Shown here: one piece after another, positions 1 through 9,174 of the stretch
Position numbering within the stretch: the stretch's first letter is position 1
How the letters are laid out: each line of letters opens with the position of its first letter
Assembly: GCF_013090115.1 (NCBI RefSeq)
Contig: NZ_JABFNN010000026.1
Location: 1 to 64,000 of the forward strand
DNA: 64,000 bases
From: Flagellimonas amphidinii
GTDB lineage: Bacteria; Bacteroidota; Bacteroidia; Flavobacteriales; Flavobacteriaceae
Direction: 5' to 3'
Made by a program: the position numbers and the translations under genes
The notes under the pieces: generated by a model
Seen by the model: the letters and a program-made list of their open reading frames with translations, nothing else
What the model was told of the DNA's origin: nothing
The model's database searches: none

Positions 1-42
1 GGTGGTTATGGTTAGGTTTGTTAATATTTTAACATAACTACC
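1..42. repeat. Nested inverted repeat upstream of the integrase
   Basis: GGTGGTTATG (1-10) pairs with CATAACTACC (33-42) with one mismatch, and inside it GTTAA (20-24) pairs with TTAAC (29-33). The ATG of the recombinase follows at 46. This could be a recombinase binding or crossover site, or an autoregulatory operator. The left arm touches the window edge, so its full extent is unknown. Confidence 0.4.
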
Positions 43-45
43 AAA

Positions 46-894
46 ATGGCGGATAAAGACACTTTTGTTAAATTTTCAGAATTTCTTAAACTTAAAAGAT
101 ATAGTCCAAGTACTATCAATACATACACCAGTCTTATCCATAGATTTCAGCGTTTTGTAGGTGAAACACCTTTAGAAAAGTTGGATCACCATGTCATTGT
201 TTCAAAAGTTTTGGATTTTATTAAAAAGCAGAGGTATGGAACTTCGGCGCACAAACAACTTTTAGGAGCCTTAAGAGTGTTCTATAATGAGTTTAACAGC
301 ATTAAAATTGACTTTACAACAATATACCCCACTAGAAAACAAAAATTCTTGCCAGAAATCTTGTCCAAGGAGGAGGTGGAAAGAATGCTGCGGGTTACTA
401 CAAACCTAAAACACAAAACAATACTGCTGTGCATTTATGGGCTTGGACTCAGAAGAAGCGAACTAATACAGCTAAAGTTATCGGACATAGATGGACAACG
501 TATGATGGTTCACATCAAAAATGCAAAAGGACAAAAGGATCGTGTGGTACCATTGTCCCCAAAATTATTGGCGCATTTGCGCAACTACTACCGGGCCTAT
601 AAACCAAACCACTATCTTTTTTACGGTGCCAAAAAACAAAAATATTCAGAAACCAGCCTAAGAAGTATATTTAGAAAAGCATGTAGGGAGGCTAATATCA
701 AAAAGCATGTAACCCCACACAGCCTTAGGCACGCCTATGCAACACATTTAATGGACTCAGGTGTAAGCATAAGAATAATCCAAGAACTTTTGGGGCACAA
801 TAGTTTAAAGACCACAATGAAATATACCCGCGTGACCACAAAATCCATGCGAAACATAAAAACCCCTGTGGATTTTTTGAATATTGCTATATGA
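46..894 (+). CDS. Tyrosine-type site-specific recombinase/integrase
   Basis: Cuts and rejoins DNA through a covalent tyrosine intermediate. The 282-residue protein has an N-terminal SAM-like core-binding domain (about 5-85) and a C-terminal catalytic domain. The catalytic set is visible: Arg in GLGLRRSEL (about 136), Lys in KGQKDR (about 164), HSLRH (225-229), the LGH histidine (251) and the nucleophile Tyr260 in MKYTR. Length fits Xer-like and small integrases. No phage or conjugation gene lies beside it in the window; it converges on purA with 1 bp between stops. It could be a housekeeping Xer-type enzyme or a relic of a mobile element lying to the left; the sequence does not decide. Confidence 0.85.
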   Translation: MADKDTFVKFSEFLKLKRYSPSTINTYTSLIHRFQRFVGETPLEKLDHHVIVSKVLDFIKKQRYGTSAHKQLLGALRVFYNEFNSIKIDFTTIYPTRKQKFLPEILSKEEVERMLRVTTNLKHKTILLCIYGLGLRRSELIQLKLSDIDGQRMMVHIKNAKGQKDRVVPLSPKLLAHLRNYYRAYKPNHYLFYGAKKQKYSETSLRSIFRKACREANIKKHVTPHSLRHAYATHLMDSGVSIRIIQELLGHNSLKTTMKYTRVTTKSMRNIKTPVDFLNIAI

Positions 895-895
895 A

Positions 896-2164
896 TTACC
901 GATGGATGGTCTGCAACCTATCCGGTCCCACAGATACAATTTTAATGGGAACGTTCAATTGCTCTTCCAAAAACGCAATATAGTCGTTCAAAGCAGGTGG
1001 GAGCTCCTCGGCAGATGTCATTTTTGTCAAATCCTTGGCCCAACCCTTCATTTCGGTATAAATAGGAGTTACATTATCGCTTTCAATGTTATAAGGTAAA
1101 TGTTGAATTTCCTTTCCGTTATATTGGTAGGCCGTACAGACCTTAATGGTCTTAAAGCCACTCAATACATCTGCCTTCATCATCATAAGCTCCGTTACTC
1201 CGTTGATTTGTACCGCATATTTTAGCGCTACCAAATCCAACCAACCGCAGCGTCTGGGTCTCCCAGTAGTGGCACCAAATTCATTGCCAACACGTCCCAT
1301 GGTTTCCCCATCCTTGTCAAAAAGTTCCGTAGGGAAAGGTCCACTGCCCACTCTGGTGGTATATGCCTTAAAAATGCCCAATACCCTGCCAATTTTGCCA
1401 GGTGCTACACCTAACCCAGTGCAGGCCCCTGCGGCAGTGGTGTTGCTGGAGGTAACAAAGGGATAGGTTCCAAAGTCGATATCCAACAGAGAACCTTGAG
1501 CTCCCTCTGCCAAGATTTTCTTGCCTTCGGCTTGTGCTTGAAACATGAATTCCTCACTATCAATAAAAGTGAGTTTTTTTAGGGTTTCCACTCCCTCATA
1601 AAACTCTTCTTCCAACTCTGCCAAATCGTATTCAATATCCACATTGTAATAGTCGATCATGGCTTCGTGCTTATTGGCCAGAGCACGGTATTTTTCCTTC
1701 CAGTTATCAAATTCCAAATCACCCACACGCATGCCGTTTCTTCCGGTCTTGTCCATGTAAGTGGGCCCTATACCCTTTAGGGTAGAACCAATTTTGGCTT
1801 TCCCCTTGGCAGTTTCCGATGCGGCATCCAGTAATCTATGGGTAGGTAGGATTAAATGGGTCTTACGGGAAATCAATAACTTGGAAATAATATCTATGTT
1901 GAATTTTTCCAGATTATCCAATTCCTTTTTGAAAATTACGGGGTCTATGACCACGCCATTGCCCACTATGTTCAGGGCATTTTCATGGAATATTCCCGAA
2001 GGGATGGTGTGCAATACATGTTTTATGCCATCAAATTCCAAGGTGTGCCCAGCGTTGGGGCCTCCTTGAAAACGGGCTATAATATCATAATCTTTGGTAA
2101 GTACATCAACAATCTTTCCTTTTCCTTCGTCTCCCCATTGGAGTCCGAGCAATAAATCTACCAT
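896..2164 (-). CDS. purA: Adenylosuccinate synthetase
   Basis: Catalyses the GTP-dependent joining of IMP and aspartate to adenylosuccinate, the first committed step to AMP, in the cytoplasm. The 422-residue length matches the family. The N-terminal signature QWGDEGKGKIVDVL (residues 9-22) holds the catalytic Asp12 and the P-loop-like glycines; the IMP-binding GNGVVIDP segment and the late GRPRRCGW segment are also present. It lies 13 bp downstream of the fur-like gene in the same orientation and is probably the last gene of the spoT-fur-purA run. Nothing in the sequence is unusual. Confidence 0.98.
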   Translation of the reverse strand: MVDLLLGLQWGDEGKGKIVDVLTKDYDIIARFQGGPNAGHTLEFDGIKHVLHTIPSGIFHENALNIVGNGVVIDPVIFKKELDNLEKFNIDIISKLLISRKTHLILPTHRLLDAASETAKGKAKIGSTLKGIGPTYMDKTGRNGMRVGDLEFDNWKEKYRALANKHEAMIDYYNVDIEYDLAELEEEFYEGVETLKKLTFIDSEEFMFQAQAEGKKILAEGAQGSLLDIDFGTYPFVTSSNTTAAGACTGLGVAPGKIGRVLGIFKAYTTRVGSGPFPTELFDKDGETMGRVGNEFGATTGRPRRCGWLDLVALKYAVQINGVTELMMMKADVLSGFKTIKVCTAYQYNGKEIQHLPYNIESDNVTPIYTEMKGWAKDLTKMTSAEELPPALNDYIAFLEEQLNVPIKIVSVGPDRLQTIHR

Positions 2165-2177
2165 AGAGGTGAAAGGG

Positions 2178-2633
2178 TTATTCAGTTAGGTTTTCTTCTT
2201 TGTTTCGAGTGCCATAGAAATACAGCGAGTGGTTGTTGATCTTGATGTCAAAAACCTCTTCTATGGTCTTTTTGATGGATTGTATGCGGGGATCGCAGAA
2301 TTCAACCACTTCTCCAGTATCAGTTAGGATGACATGGTCGTGCTGACGATCAAAATAGGATTTCTCGTATTGTGCCTGATTTTTGCCAAACTGGTGTTTG
2401 CGCACCAATTTGCACTCGAGCAATAATTCAATGGTATTGTACAGTGTGGCGCGGCTTACCCTATAATTTTTGGTCTTCATTTTAATATAGAGCGATTCTA
2501 CATCAAAATGATCGTCACTTTCATAGATTTCCTGTAAAATAGCGTAGCGTTCAGGTGTTTTTCGGTGTCCTTTTTCCTCCAAAAAGGCTGTGAACACATT
2601 TTTTACAATTTCTTGGTTTTTATTGTTCCCCAT
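2178..2633 (-). CDS. Fur-family metal-responsive transcriptional regulator
   Basis: A DNA-binding metalloregulator of 151 residues from the ATG at 2633; an upstream in-frame extension to 2660 looks spurious because homologues begin near MGNNKNQ. The N-terminal winged helix contains the Fur recognition helix ([13 protein letters not shown], about 59-71). The C-terminal dimerisation half keeps the HDH metal-binding histidines (98-100), but the usual CxxC that follows is replaced by L103 and T106, and only one Cys (113) remains nearby. The structural zinc site is therefore altered or absent. It sits between spoT and purA; its metal and targets cannot be read from the sequence. Confidence 0.9.
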   Translation of the reverse strand: MGNNKNQEIVKNVFTAFLEEKGHRKTPERYAILQEIYESDDHFDVESLYIKMKTKNYRVSRATLYNTIELLLECKLVRKHQFGKNQAQYEKSYFDRQHDHVILTDTGEVVEFCDPRIQSIKKTIEEVFDIKINNHSLYFYGTRNKEENLTE

Positions 2634-2675
2634 GACTTTACGAGCTGTCCTAATGTACAAAGGTACAGCTAAAAA

Positions 2676-4880
2676 TTAAATTCTGGACACTTTATCGATC
2701 CCCTCGACTTGCTTCAAATTGTGCATCAATTTTTTAAGGATGCTGTTATTTTTAACAATCAAGGTGATTTTTCCAGTAAATGTACCCCCATCTGCACTAA
2801 AATTGAGACTACGCATGTTTACGTGCATGTTGTCCGATATGATATTGGTAATTTCATTCACCAAGCCCAAATTGTCAATTCCTGTAATTTGAATGTCCAC
2901 AGAAAATTCTTCTTGAGAGGAATCAATCCATTTGGCACTCATGATTCGGTAGGCGTAATTGGACTGCAACGAAATAGCATTGGGGCAGTTCTTTTTGTGC
3001 ACTTTTATGCCATCGCTCACGCTTAAAAAACCAAATACATCATCTCCTGGTATGGGATTACAGCATTGAGACAATTTATAGTTGAGTTTTTCTTCTTCCT
3101 TGCCAAATACAAGCATATCGTATTTGGAGGTAATTTCCTCCTTGTCAATATCCTGAGAGGTTGGGGTTCTTCTAATTCTGTTTTTGAAGAAATTGAGGAA
3201 TGCATTGTTGTAGGAAGAGGCAAAGTCCTTGATTTTTTCATTATCGATAACCCCTATTCCAACACGATAGAAGAGATCCAAACTTGTTTTTAGTTTGAAA
3301 AAACTTACCAATTTATTGACCGTGTCCTCGTTTAGGTTGATTTTTTGTGATTTCAACTTTCTGCGAAGAATCTCCTTGCCATCCTCAGCAATGCTCTTTT
3401 TCTCTTCCCGAAGAGAAGATTTGATTTTGGAACGCGCCCTTGCCGTATTGGCATAGTCTAACCAGCTTTGGTTTGGTTTTGCGGTATCGGAGGTAATGAT
3501 TTCCACTTGATCGCCACTGTGTAGCTTGGATCCAAGAGGCACAAGTTTACCATTCACCCGAGCACCACGGGTTTTCATGCCTATTTCAGTGTGAATGTGA
3601 AAAGCAAAATCCAAAGGAGTGGAACCCTTGGGCATGGATTTTAAATCTCCTTTAGGGGTAAAGACAAATATTTCCTTGGAATAGAGGTTAAGTTTGAATT
3701 CCTCTACAAAGTCCACCGCATTGCCATTGGCACTTTCCAAAGCCTCTTGTAATCGGTTCAACCATTCCTCAATACCCTGTTCTTTTTGGTCTCCGTGTTT
3801 GTATTTAAAGTGTGCGGCATACCCTTTTTCTGCAATTTCGTGCATTCGCTCACTACGAATCTGTACTTCTACCCATTTTCCTTTGGGCCCCATTACAGTT
3901 ATGTGCAATGCTTCATACCCGGTAGATTTAGGTGAGGTGATCCAATCCCTAAGTCGGATGGGGTTGGGAGTGAAATGATCCGTTACAATGGAGTAAATTT
4001 TCCAAGCCAGGAACTTTTCATTTTTCCGGTCTGATTTGTAGATGATCCGTATGGCAAATTTGTCATAAACTTCATCAAAGGATACATTTTGAGCCTTCAT
4101 TTTCCTTCGGATGGAAAAAATGGACTTCGTTCGTCCCTTGATCTCATAATTGAGCCCTTCCTTGTCCAGTGAATTACGGATCACATTCGAAAAGTCTTCG
4201 ATATAAGCAAAATTTGCTTCTTCGGTATCCTCAATTTTGGCCTGAATATCATTGTAAACCTCTGGTTCGGTATATTTTAAACTCAAATCTTCCAGATGGG
4301 TCTTGATATTGTACAGACCGATGCGGTGCGCCAGTGGTGCATAAATATAAAGGGTTTCCGAAGCGATTTTTACCTGTTTATGCTCTGGCATGGAGTCCAT
4401 GGTGAGCATGTTGTGGTACCTATCCGCAATTTTGATGATGATTACCCGTACATCATCATGCAAGGTCAACAGCATTTTTCTAAAATTCTCTGCTTGTTGA
4501 CTAATGTCTTTATCTTTTTTAAGATGGGCTATTTTGGTGAGTCCATCCACTATTCTAGCCACCGTTTCCCCAAACATGCGCTCAATATCGCCCAAAGTAT
4601 AGGGCGTGTCCTCAACAACATCATGGAGTAGGGCAGAAGCAATGGATACAGCATCCAAACCAATTTTGGAAGCCACAATTTTTGCTACGGCAATGGGGTG
4701 GAAGATATAGGCTTCTCCAGACTTTCGGCGTTGATCTTTATGCGCATCAACAGCTACATCAAAGGCAGAGCGAATCAATTTCTTGTCCTCATCAGACAGT
4801 GTTTGATAGCTAATGCGAAGCAATTCTTTGTACTGCTTTGCAATCTCTTTGTTCTCTTTTTCAATGGCAGCCTCCGTCAT
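2676..4880 (-). CDS. spoT: Bifunctional (p)ppGpp synthetase/hydrolase (RelA/SpoT)
   Basis: Makes and degrades the stringent-response alarmone. The 734-residue protein has the full long-RSH order: an HD hydrolase domain with HDVVED at 86-91 and the DRYHNM segment near 152, a synthetase domain (about 240-365, with RLRDWITSPKSTGYEALH), a TGS domain (about 400-460), and a C-terminal ACT domain ending the protein. Intact HD motifs imply hydrolase activity, so it is SpoT-like and not a hydrolase-dead RelA. It begins the spoT-fur-purA run, which puts the alarmone enzyme beside a purine-nucleotide enzyme. Confidence 0.96.
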   Translation of the reverse strand: MTEAAIEKENKEIAKQYKELLRISYQTLSDEDKKLIRSAFDVAVDAHKDQRRKSGEAYIFHPIAVAKIVASKIGLDAVSIASALLHDVVEDTPYTLGDIERMFGETVARIVDGLTKIAHLKKDKDISQQAENFRKMLLTLHDDVRVIIIKIADRYHNMLTMDSMPEHKQVKIASETLYIYAPLAHRIGLYNIKTHLEDLSLKYTEPEVYNDIQAKIEDTEEANFAYIEDFSNVIRNSLDKEGLNYEIKGRTKSIFSIRRKMKAQNVSFDEVYDKFAIRIIYKSDRKNEKFLAWKIYSIVTDHFTPNPIRLRDWITSPKSTGYEALHITVMGPKGKWVEVQIRSERMHEIAEKGYAAHFKYKHGDQKEQGIEEWLNRLQEALESANGNAVDFVEEFKLNLYSKEIFVFTPKGDLKSMPKGSTPLDFAFHIHTEIGMKTRGARVNGKLVPLGSKLHSGDQVEIITSDTAKPNQSWLDYANTARARSKIKSSLREEKKSIAEDGKEILRRKLKSQKINLNEDTVNKLVSFFKLKTSLDLFYRVGIGVIDNEKIKDFASSYNNAFLNFFKNRIRRTPTSQDIDKEEITSKYDMLVFGKEEEKLNYKLSQCCNPIPGDDVFGFLSVSDGIKVHKKNCPNAISLQSNYAYRIMSAKWIDSSQEEFSVDIQITGIDNLGLVNEITNIISDNMHVNMRSLNFSADGGTFTGKITLIVKNNSILKKLMHNLKQVEGIDKVSRI

Positions 4881-4924
4881 AGTATATTAAAGTTAGCACA
4901 ATCTTTATAGGTAGACAACAAAAA

Positions 4925-6157
4925 TTATGCCTTTAAGTTCCTGATTCTCTCCACTAAAGGTGGGTGGGAGTAGTGCACAAAAACATAGGCTGGGTGTGGT
5001 GTAAGGTTGCTCAAACTGTTTTTGGACAATTTTTTGAGCGATGTGACCAAGGGTTTGGCTGCAAAAGTATTTTTGGCGTAGTCATCCGCTTGGAATTCAA
5101 ATTTTCTGGATAAATAGTTCATGATCAGTCCTGTTACCTCAGAAATTGGACTGTACAACAAAGCAAAACCAATTAAGCCAGCATGAAAACTGGGTTTGGA
5201 TACTCCAATGGCCAAAGAAATCTCCGGATTGTTGATGAAAACGGAAAGAATGTATAAGGTAAGTCCAGTCAAAGCCAAAGTGAAAAACAAGTTGAAAATG
5301 ATATGTTTTCGTTTATAATGCCCTACCTCATGCGCTAAAACAGCAACAATTTCTTCTTCGTTAAGATCATTGATGAGAGTGTCAAAAAGTGTAATTCGTT
5401 TTTCTTTGCCAAATCCAGAAAAATAGGCGTTGGCCTTTGTGGAACGTTTGGAGCCATCGATCACAAAAATATTTTTGAGCTCAAACCCCACATTCTCAGC
5501 ATAGTTCTCAATGGAATTTTTTAAACTTCCATCCTGTAAAGGGGTTTGTTTGTTGAACAGGGGAACTATCAGTCTGCTGTAAAACAAATTCATGAATAAA
5601 ATGAATGCCCCGATTAAAATCCAAGCATATATCCAAAAATTTGGACCAGTCCATTGATAAAAAAACATAAAAAGTGACAATATGCCACCTCCTAAAATGA
5701 CGGATAGAATTCCTCCTTTTATTTTATCTAAAAAGAAAAGTTGCCTGGTGGTTTTATTGAAACCGTATTTTTCTTCAATGATGAAGGTTTGGTAGTATGA
5801 AAAAGGAAGCCCGATCAATGTGCTTCCCAACATGATAAATCCAAAGAAAATCAAGGTCATTGGAATCATATCTTCAGTCAGCGATCGAGTTAGGGTATCC
5901 AACCATTCAAATCCACCGAAAAAAAGAAATGCTAGCGTGAACAACAACGAAAAACCATCGGAAAACAAACTGAATTGATAGTTCTCCATTTTGTATTGTT
6001 GCGATTTTTGGTATTCCTCATCATCAAATACATCGTTCAATTCAGCGGGAACCTGCGATTTAAATCGGCTGGCGTTCAAATAGTCCAATAATTGATGGAG
6101 CAAATATTGGACCACCAAAATGGCTATGATAACATAGAACAAAGTAGTTTTTTCCAT
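4925..6157 (-). CDS. M48-family membrane metalloprotease (Ste24/CAAX protease-like)
   Basis: A zinc-dependent integral-membrane peptidase of 410 residues. The motif HEVGH (276-280) gives the two zinc histidines and catalytic Glu; a downstream Glu in the KFEFQADDYA segment is the likely third ligand. Several hydrophobic helices (about 3-22, 65-82, 100-118, 148-168, 175-195, 285-310) and an N-terminal M48_N-like region match CAAX prenyl protease 1 homologues rather than the shorter HtpX. In bacteria this group is thought to act in membrane protein quality control. It lies 3 bp after the rRNA-methyltransferase gene, which suggests co-transcription. Confidence 0.9.
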   Translation of the reverse strand: MEKTTLFYVIIAILVVQYLLHQLLDYLNASRFKSQVPAELNDVFDDEEYQKSQQYKMENYQFSLFSDGFSLLFTLAFLFFGGFEWLDTLTRSLTEDMIPMTLIFFGFIMLGSTLIGLPFSYYQTFIIEEKYGFNKTTRQLFFLDKIKGGILSVILGGGILSLFMFFYQWTGPNFWIYAWILIGAFILFMNLFYSRLIVPLFNKQTPLQDGSLKNSIENYAENVGFELKNIFVIDGSKRSTKANAYFSGFGKEKRITLFDTLINDLNEEEIVAVLAHEVGHYKRKHIIFNLFFTLALTGLTLYILSVFINNPEISLAIGVSKPSFHAGLIGFALLYSPISEVTGLIMNYLSRKFEFQADDYAKNTFAAKPLVTSLKKLSKNSLSNLTPHPAYVFVHYSHPPLVERIRNLKA

Positions 6158-6160
6158 AGG

Positions 6161-6958
6161 CTAAAATCCGCGTTGCCGCTTCGCTTCAAATATAAGTATT
6201 GCCGCTGAGACGGATACGTTCATGGAGTCAATTTCTCCTTGCATGGGAATAATGATGTTCTGATCGGAATTTTTCAACCATTCTTCGGATAATCCCGTTG
6301 CTTCCGTACCAACAACGATGGCAGTGGCTGCTTTGAAATTGCAATTCACATAGTTTTCCGATGCAGTTAGTGCAGCGCAGAAAATTTGGACTTTCTGTTG
6401 TTTTAGAAATTGGATAATTTCCTCAGTTGTACCTGTTCCTATACTGTTGGTGAAAACACAACCCACACTAGACCTAACTATGTTGGGATTGTATAGGTCG
6501 GCCTTAGGATTGGCAATTAAAACAGCATCTACCGCTGCTGCATCTGCAGTTCTTAACAAGGCACCAATATTACCTGGTTTTTCCGGCGCTTCGGCGACCA
6601 AGATCAAAGGATGGTCAGCACTAAATTGAATTTGGTCAAGATTATGCGATTTGCACTCCGCAATAGCTAAAACCCCTTCTGTAGTTTCCCGGTAGGCTAA
6701 TTTTTCGTAGACTTGTTTTGAAATTTCAATGTGCGCAGTATTTTGATTTTCAATACTTGAAATTGACTTTCCTATAATTTCTGGACAGTAGAGCAGGGTT
6801 TCAATACGATATCCACCCTTTTGGGCCAGTTCAATTTCACGCGCTCCCTCTACCACGAACAAACCAGTTTTTTTGCGTTCTCTGGATTTCTCCTTTAGAA
6901 GCATTATTTTTTTGACCAAAGGATTTTGGACACTGCTTATTTTTTTAACATCGCTCAC
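6161..6958 (-). CDS. TrmH/SpoU-family RNA 2'-O-methyltransferase
   Basis: Transfers a methyl group from SAM to a ribose 2'-OH in rRNA or tRNA. The 265-residue protein has an N-terminal substrate-binding domain (about 1-105) and a C-terminal SPOUT knot domain. The three SpoU motifs are clear: NIGALLRTADA (130-140) with catalytic Arg136, GTEATGLS (217-224) and IPMQGEIDSMNVSVSAA (237-253). The two-domain layout resembles RlmB and TsnR-like enzymes; the target nucleotide cannot be assigned. It is divergent from the lipoprotein gene at 7025. Confidence 0.92.
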   Translation of the reverse strand: MSDVKKISSVQNPLVKKIMLLKEKSRERKKTGLFVVEGAREIELAQKGGYRIETLLYCPEIIGKSISSIENQNTAHIEISKQVYEKLAYRETTEGVLAIAECKSHNLDQIQFSADHPLILVAEAPEKPGNIGALLRTADAAAVDAVLIANPKADLYNPNIVRSSVGCVFTNSIGTGTTEEIIQFLKQQKVQIFCAALTASENYVNCNFKAATAIVVGTEATGLSEEWLKNSDQNIIIPMQGEIDSMNVSVSAAILIFEAKRQRGF

Positions 6959-7024
6959 GGTCTAAAAATACGTATTCTTGTAATCCTGTCACCGATAATC
7001 CGACAGAGGATGAAATTTATCCAT

Positions 7025-7828
7025 ATGAAAAACTTAGTAATCATTATTTTAGTCTTTGCCATTGCATCCTGTAAACCTAAAGTTGTAAAAGAACAGGAAA
7101 GTGATGCGGTTGTAGCTGTTGAAAGTACTATTGAAAACAATTTTCCAAAAGCTTTGAACCTTATTTTTGAAGCTCACGGAGGTTTAGCTGATTGGAAGGA
7201 GCTACATACCTTGGTCTATAGCCTCCCCAAGAAGGATTTTGCCGAAACACATACAATAGATCTTCGTTCCAGAAAGGATAGGATAGATACAGATAATTTT
7301 TCCATGGGATTTGATGGAGAAGGAGTTTGGCTTTTAGATATTGATGAAAATTATAAAGGGGACGCAGGCTTTTATCATAATTTGATGTTCTATTTCTATG
7401 CAATGCCTTTTGTATTGGCAGATGATGGGATTTTGTACCATACTGTAGAAGATTTAGTGTTCGAAGGGAAAAGTTACCCAGGAATCGGGATTTCCTATAA
7501 ATCTGGCGTAGGAGTATCTTCTAAGGATGAATACTTTATTTATTATGACCCTGAAACACACCAAATGGCATGGTTGGGATACACCGTTACCTATCGCAGC
7601 GGTGAAAAATCAAATACAGTCAAATGGATTCGTTATGATGATTGGCAGAAAATAGGCAGTCTTACATTGCCCAAATCCATTACATGGTACAATTTCGAGG
7701 GTGCCACAATTTTAGAACCGCGCAGTACGGTGACATTTGAAAACGTAACGTTGAAAAATACAGCTTTGGAAGATGGATTTTATGCCAAACCTCCGTCAGC
7801 TGAATATGTGGATGTAAAGACCAATTAA
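7025..7828 (+). CDS. Predicted lipoprotein, flavobacterial DUF6503-like
   Basis: A protein of 267 residues if started at the ATG at 7025, which gives a clean SPII signal peptide (MKNLVIIILVFAIASC, lipid Cys16); the reading frame extends upstream, but that stretch has no signal-like character. After the lipobox comes a charged linker and a mature domain beginning with AHGGLADW, a hallmark of a beta-rich lipoprotein family common in flavobacteria (DUF6503, my recognition, not verified). No catalytic motif is visible. It is probably an outer-membrane-anchored periplasmic or surface protein of unknown function. A strong bidirectional terminator follows. Confidence 0.75.
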   Translation: MKNLVIIILVFAIASCKPKVVKEQESDAVVAVESTIENNFPKALNLIFEAHGGLADWKELHTLVYSLPKKDFAETHTIDLRSRKDRIDTDNFSMGFDGEGVWLLDIDENYKGDAGFYHNLMFYFYAMPFVLADDGILYHTVEDLVFEGKSYPGIGISYKSGVGVSSKDEYFIYYDPETHQMAWLGYTVTYRSGEKSNTVKWIRYDDWQKIGSLTLPKSITWYNFEGATILEPRSTVTFENVTLKNTALEDGFYAKPPSAEYVDVKTN

Positions 7829-7830
7829 AA

Positions 7831-7863
7831 TAAAAAGGGCGTTCCAAAGAACGCCCTTTTTTA
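7831..7863. terminator. Bidirectional rho-independent terminator
   Basis: GGGCGTTC (7837-7844) and GAACGCCC (7849-7856) form a perfect 8-bp stem with a CAAA loop, flanked by an A-run on the left and a T-run on the right. It therefore serves the lipoprotein gene from the left and the amidohydrolase gene from the right. Confidence 0.9.
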
Positions 7864-7871
7864 TTTTGAAA

Positions 7872-9164
7872 TTATTTCCCTTCGCTTTCGTATTTGCCCA
7901 TATATCGTTTCCAAAGTTTCGTTTGATGTGTCTCCAAAGAAACGTCCCTTCCATCAATATAAGCTTTTAAAAGTTGGTTGGTACGCATATCCAAGGCATC
8001 TCCTTCAGAAATGAAGAGTGTTGCGCTTTTACCAACTTCCAAGGTACCATAATCAGCATCAATACCTAAAATTTTAGCCGTATTGCCCGTCAAAAGCTGC
8101 AGCGCTTTTTCTTTATCCAGCCCTTGTGCTACAACTTGGCCGGCATAAAAGGGTAAATTCCGGGTTTGAAAATTGGAAGCAGATGCATTTTGCAATCCAA
8201 CTAAAAGTCCGGCATCTACTAAAAGTTTGGGTAATTTATAGGTATGGTCATAGTCATCATCATCAAAAGAGGGCAAACTATGTGTGAAATTTACAAGAAC
8301 AGGAATGTTGTTTTGTTTCAAAAAACCTGCAATTTTATGTGCTTGGTATCCTCCGACCAAAACAATATTTTTTGCCCCTGATTTTTTAATTGCAGCAACT
8401 GCGTCCATAATTTCTTTTTCACCATCAGCATAAATGTAGAGATGTTGCGAACCATCAAAAACGCCCTTCATAGCCGCATAGGCCAAATTAGATTCTTTAG
8501 GACTGTCCTTTGCATAAGCATTGGCATTGTCCATAAAAGAGATTACTGCTTCTACTTGTTTTTGGTAATCTTTATTGGGGATAAAACCATTGGGTTCCCC
8601 AATCCACCACCTACCTCTTCTAAAAAGGGTTGGCCAATGCAAATGAATGCCATCATTTTCTTTCACAACAGCATCTTCCCAGTTCCAAGCATCAAACTGT
8701 ACTATGGACGATGTGCCGGATATTCTACCACCTTGCGGAGTGGTTTGACCAAGCAGTACGCCATTGGGACGCATACTTTCCACTACTTTGGATTCTGAGT
8801 TGTAAGCGATAATACTGCGCACATGTGGAATCATATCGCCAATCTCATCCTGATCGTTACTGGCCCTTACTGCATTTACTTCTATGAGTCCCAAGGATTT
8901 TCCTGGCGCAATAAAACCGGGATACACATGTTTTCCTTGCGCATTGATGGATGTTCCGACCGTGGTCGCCATTAAATCCGGACCAATTGCCGTAATTTTT
9001 CCATCATTAAAAACGATGGTGCAATTTTCTATGACTTCTCCATTTCCAATATGGGCCGTTGCACCAAAAATAGCTACTTGCTCAGTTTGGGGCGGTGCCG
9101 GGGTCTGTTGAGCACTCATTGAAACCCCAAAAACTATGGCTATGCTTATAATTATTTTTTTCAT
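7872..9164 (-). CDS. Amidohydrolase-like secreted protein, metal site degenerate
   Basis: A 430-residue protein starting at the ATG at 9164, where a Sec signal peptide (MKKIIISIAIVFGVSMSAQ) begins; the longer upstream frame would overlap the previous gene. The N- and C-terminal beta-sandwich parts of the amidohydrolase superfamily are clear (GNGEVIENCTIVFNDGKI; LEVGKSATLFI). However, the usual metal-binding HxH after strand 1 is absent: the segment reads YPGFIAPGKSLG. It starts 10 bp after the larger amidohydrolase gene, so the two are co-transcribed. It may be a non-catalytic partner of that protein or use another mechanism. Confidence 0.8.
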   Translation of the reverse strand: MKKIIISIAIVFGVSMSAQQTPAPPQTEQVAIFGATAHIGNGEVIENCTIVFNDGKITAIGPDLMATTVGTSINAQGKHVYPGFIAPGKSLGLIEVNAVRASNDQDEIGDMIPHVRSIIAYNSESKVVESMRPNGVLLGQTTPQGGRISGTSSIVQFDAWNWEDAVVKENDGIHLHWPTLFRRGRWWIGEPNGFIPNKDYQKQVEAVISFMDNANAYAKDSPKESNLAYAAMKGVFDGSQHLYIYADGEKEIMDAVAAIKKSGAKNIVLVGGYQAHKIAGFLKQNNIPVLVNFTHSLPSFDDDDYDHTYKLPKLLVDAGLLVGLQNASASNFQTRNLPFYAGQVVAQGLDKEKALQLLTGNTAKILGIDADYGTLEVGKSATLFISEGDALDMRTNQLLKAYIDGRDVSLETHQTKLWKRYMGKYESEGK

Positions 9165-9174
9165 GGTCTTTAAA

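Noticed and set aside
46..894. Integron or prophage at the left end
   Set aside because: The recombinase lacks a visible integron-specific insertion, and no cassette array, attC series or phage structural genes are present; one GTTAGGT match to the integron core is expected by chance.
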